Origin: CBFGTA01 sp965651595 | GTDB lineage: Bacteria > Actinomycetota > Actinomycetes > S36-B12 > UBA10799 | Assembly (NCBI GenBank): GCA_965651595.1 | Contig: CBFGTA010000120.1 | Span: 1 to 6,049, forward strand | Direction: 5' to 3' | Length of the DNA: 6,049 nucleotides | Shown here: piece after piece, positions 5,251 to 6,049 of the stretch | Layout: each line of letters opens with the position of its first letter | Numbering within the stretch: the stretch's first letter is position 1 | The notes under the pieces: model-generated | Told to the model about the DNA's origin: nothing | Database searches by the model: none | What the model saw: only the letters and a program-made list of their open reading frames with translations | Made by a program: the position numbers and the translations under genes

Positions 5251-6049
5251 CAGGCTGCCCCGCCATCGACGCCAAGCAGAACGTCGTAGTCATCCAGGCA
5301 GCGACGCGCAACATCATGGCCCGCGGGCGCCTTCGCGATCCCGAATCGTTGCTGGCGCAGCGCTTTGCCCGCTGTTACATGATCGGGGCCGGTCACGGTT
5401 TGATGCTTCGCCCAGATCCGCTCGTGATCAGCGACGAGACGTCCATCGGGAAACGCCTGAAACTGCTGCAAACCGGCGACTATCTCGATTGTGAGACCGA
5501 TCACGGACGGATGAACCGAGGGGTCGTTGCTATCGATACGAATCTAATGATCACGCGGTAGCCGCGCCGACCAGCGCCAGCCCGTGACCTGGGCCACTGG
5601 CGGCAAAGCCAGCATCGCGGCCCGGTCCGCATCGACCCGACCTGCCGGGCGGCAGCCCAACGGCCGGTGATGACGGCTGTTCGCTTTGGACACCCATGCC
5701 TGCAGCTGGGCGTTGAAGTCGGCCGGGGAATCGAACGTGCGACCGGGCAGGAACGAGCGCTCGAGGTAGTCGTGGAAGCGCTCGATCAGGCCGTTGGCTT
5801 CCGGGTTCGCAGGCTTGCAGATCAACACCTTCGACGCGAGTGTCCCGCGGAACCCCTGGCAGTCTGCAGTCAGCTCAGGACGCTGCCCGCGCCACCACCC
5901 GATCCCACCTTCGCTGCCCCAGACCATCACCCGCGGAACGGCACCGAACGCGTGCAGTTGCTGCCACCAGGCGGCGAACCGATCTTCAGCTGTCCGTGAT
6001 GGGATCCGCAGCGCCGACGCCCACCGCGAATACCCGGTCGCCGATGTCA
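5250..6049 (-). pseudogene. istA: IS21 transposase IstA, C-terminal part with internal stop (5' partial)
   Basis: IstA is the DDE/rve-fold transposase of IS21 elements, which cuts and joins the element's ends. One frame runs from the right edge of the window to the TGA at 5250-5252, broken by a single TAG at 5544-5546. The upstream part includes YSRWASALRIPSRTAEDRF, VPRVMVWGSEGGIGWWRG, PEANGLIERFHDYLERSF (region of the catalytic glutamate) and ARLPRDH. After the stop the same frame continues IRIDSNDPSVHPSVIG and DGRLVADHERIWAKHQT, the typical C-terminal beta-barrel region, ending DYDVLLGVDGGAA. Family members usually have tyrosine (DHYVR) at the stop, so TAT/TAC to TAG is the likely change. 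The usual VWDGEG motif reads VWGSEG, so the second catalytic aspartate seems to be glycine. The N-terminal helix-turn-helix part and first aspartate are outside the window. Stop and start overlap with istB suggests translational coupling in the ancestor. Confidence 0.87.

Larger units (their letters stand above)
4479..6049 (-). mobile_element. IS21-family insertion sequence, decayed, 5' part outside window
   Basis: Two adjoining minus-strand reading regions match the istA (DDE transposase) and istB (AAA+ ATPase helper) pair that defines the IS21 family, in the usual order with a TGATG stop/start overlap at 5248-5252. The proposed end at 4479 starts TGTCAGCGGCAA when read inward, the TGTCA/TGACA-like terminus common in this family, and lies about 60 bases beyond the istB stop. 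Just inside are two copies of GGCAA with a 25-base period (4486-4490 and 4511-4515), each followed after the same interval by GTTC. These resemble the multiple subterminal repeats of IS21 ends. The other end and any target duplication lie past 6049. Both genes carry inactivating changes, so the copy should be immobile unless helped in trans. Family call firm; exact boundary inferred. Confidence 0.8.

Noticed and set aside
5130..5561. A 143-codon plus-strand open frame over the istA/istB junction.
   Set aside because: The minus strand here clearly encodes IstA C-terminal and IstB N-terminal sequence; the plus-strand frame shows no family features.
1..6049. CRISPR arrays, tRNA or rRNA genes, riboswitches, toxin-antitoxin or defence genes.
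   Set aside because: No regularly spaced repeats, cloverleaf-like segments, or matching protein motifs were seen on either strand.

Overview
This window reads as a surface- or exopolysaccharide biosynthesis region of a GC-rich bacterium, most probably an actinomycete, that runs into a decayed insertion sequence. The actinomycete assignment rests on GC-rich third codon positions, GTG starts, and a resemblance from memory of the insertion sequence to IS21-type elements of mycobacteria, rhodococci and streptomycetes. No ribosomal or taxonomic marker is present, so the genus is left open.

Layout. (1) Bases 3-242, plus strand: the last 79 residues of a GT4-type glycosyltransferase whose front lies outside the window. 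(2) Bases 243-556: about 300 bases with no convincing gene, between two converging genes. (3) Bases 557-3193, minus strand: a membrane polysaccharide polymerase/ligase (Wzy/WaaL type, GTG start at 3193), followed 168 bases downstream by a second GT4-type glycosyltransferase (start 1645). (4) Bases 3194-3419: a divergent intergenic region with one plausible promoter and a short palindrome. (5) Bases 3420-4351, plus strand: an FkbM-family methyltransferase split by a frameshift at a pentanucleotide tandem repeat. Removing one 5-base unit restores a 308-residue protein. (6) Bases 4479-6049, minus strand: an IS21-family element with overlapping istA and istB. Both are pseudogenes, and the element continues past the right edge.

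How the genes fit together. Two glycosyltransferases, a polymerase/ligase and a methyltransferase are what is expected where a repeat-unit glycan is assembled on a lipid carrier, polymerised outside the membrane and decorated. The sugar and acceptor cannot be read from the sequence. Genes point both ways, which is common in mosaic glycan loci, and the methyltransferase is disrupted, so this strain may make an unmethylated variant.

I did not find a new defence, RNA or mobile system. The strongest observations are the repeat-associated frameshift in the methyltransferase gene and the pile-up of independent lesions in the IS21 element.
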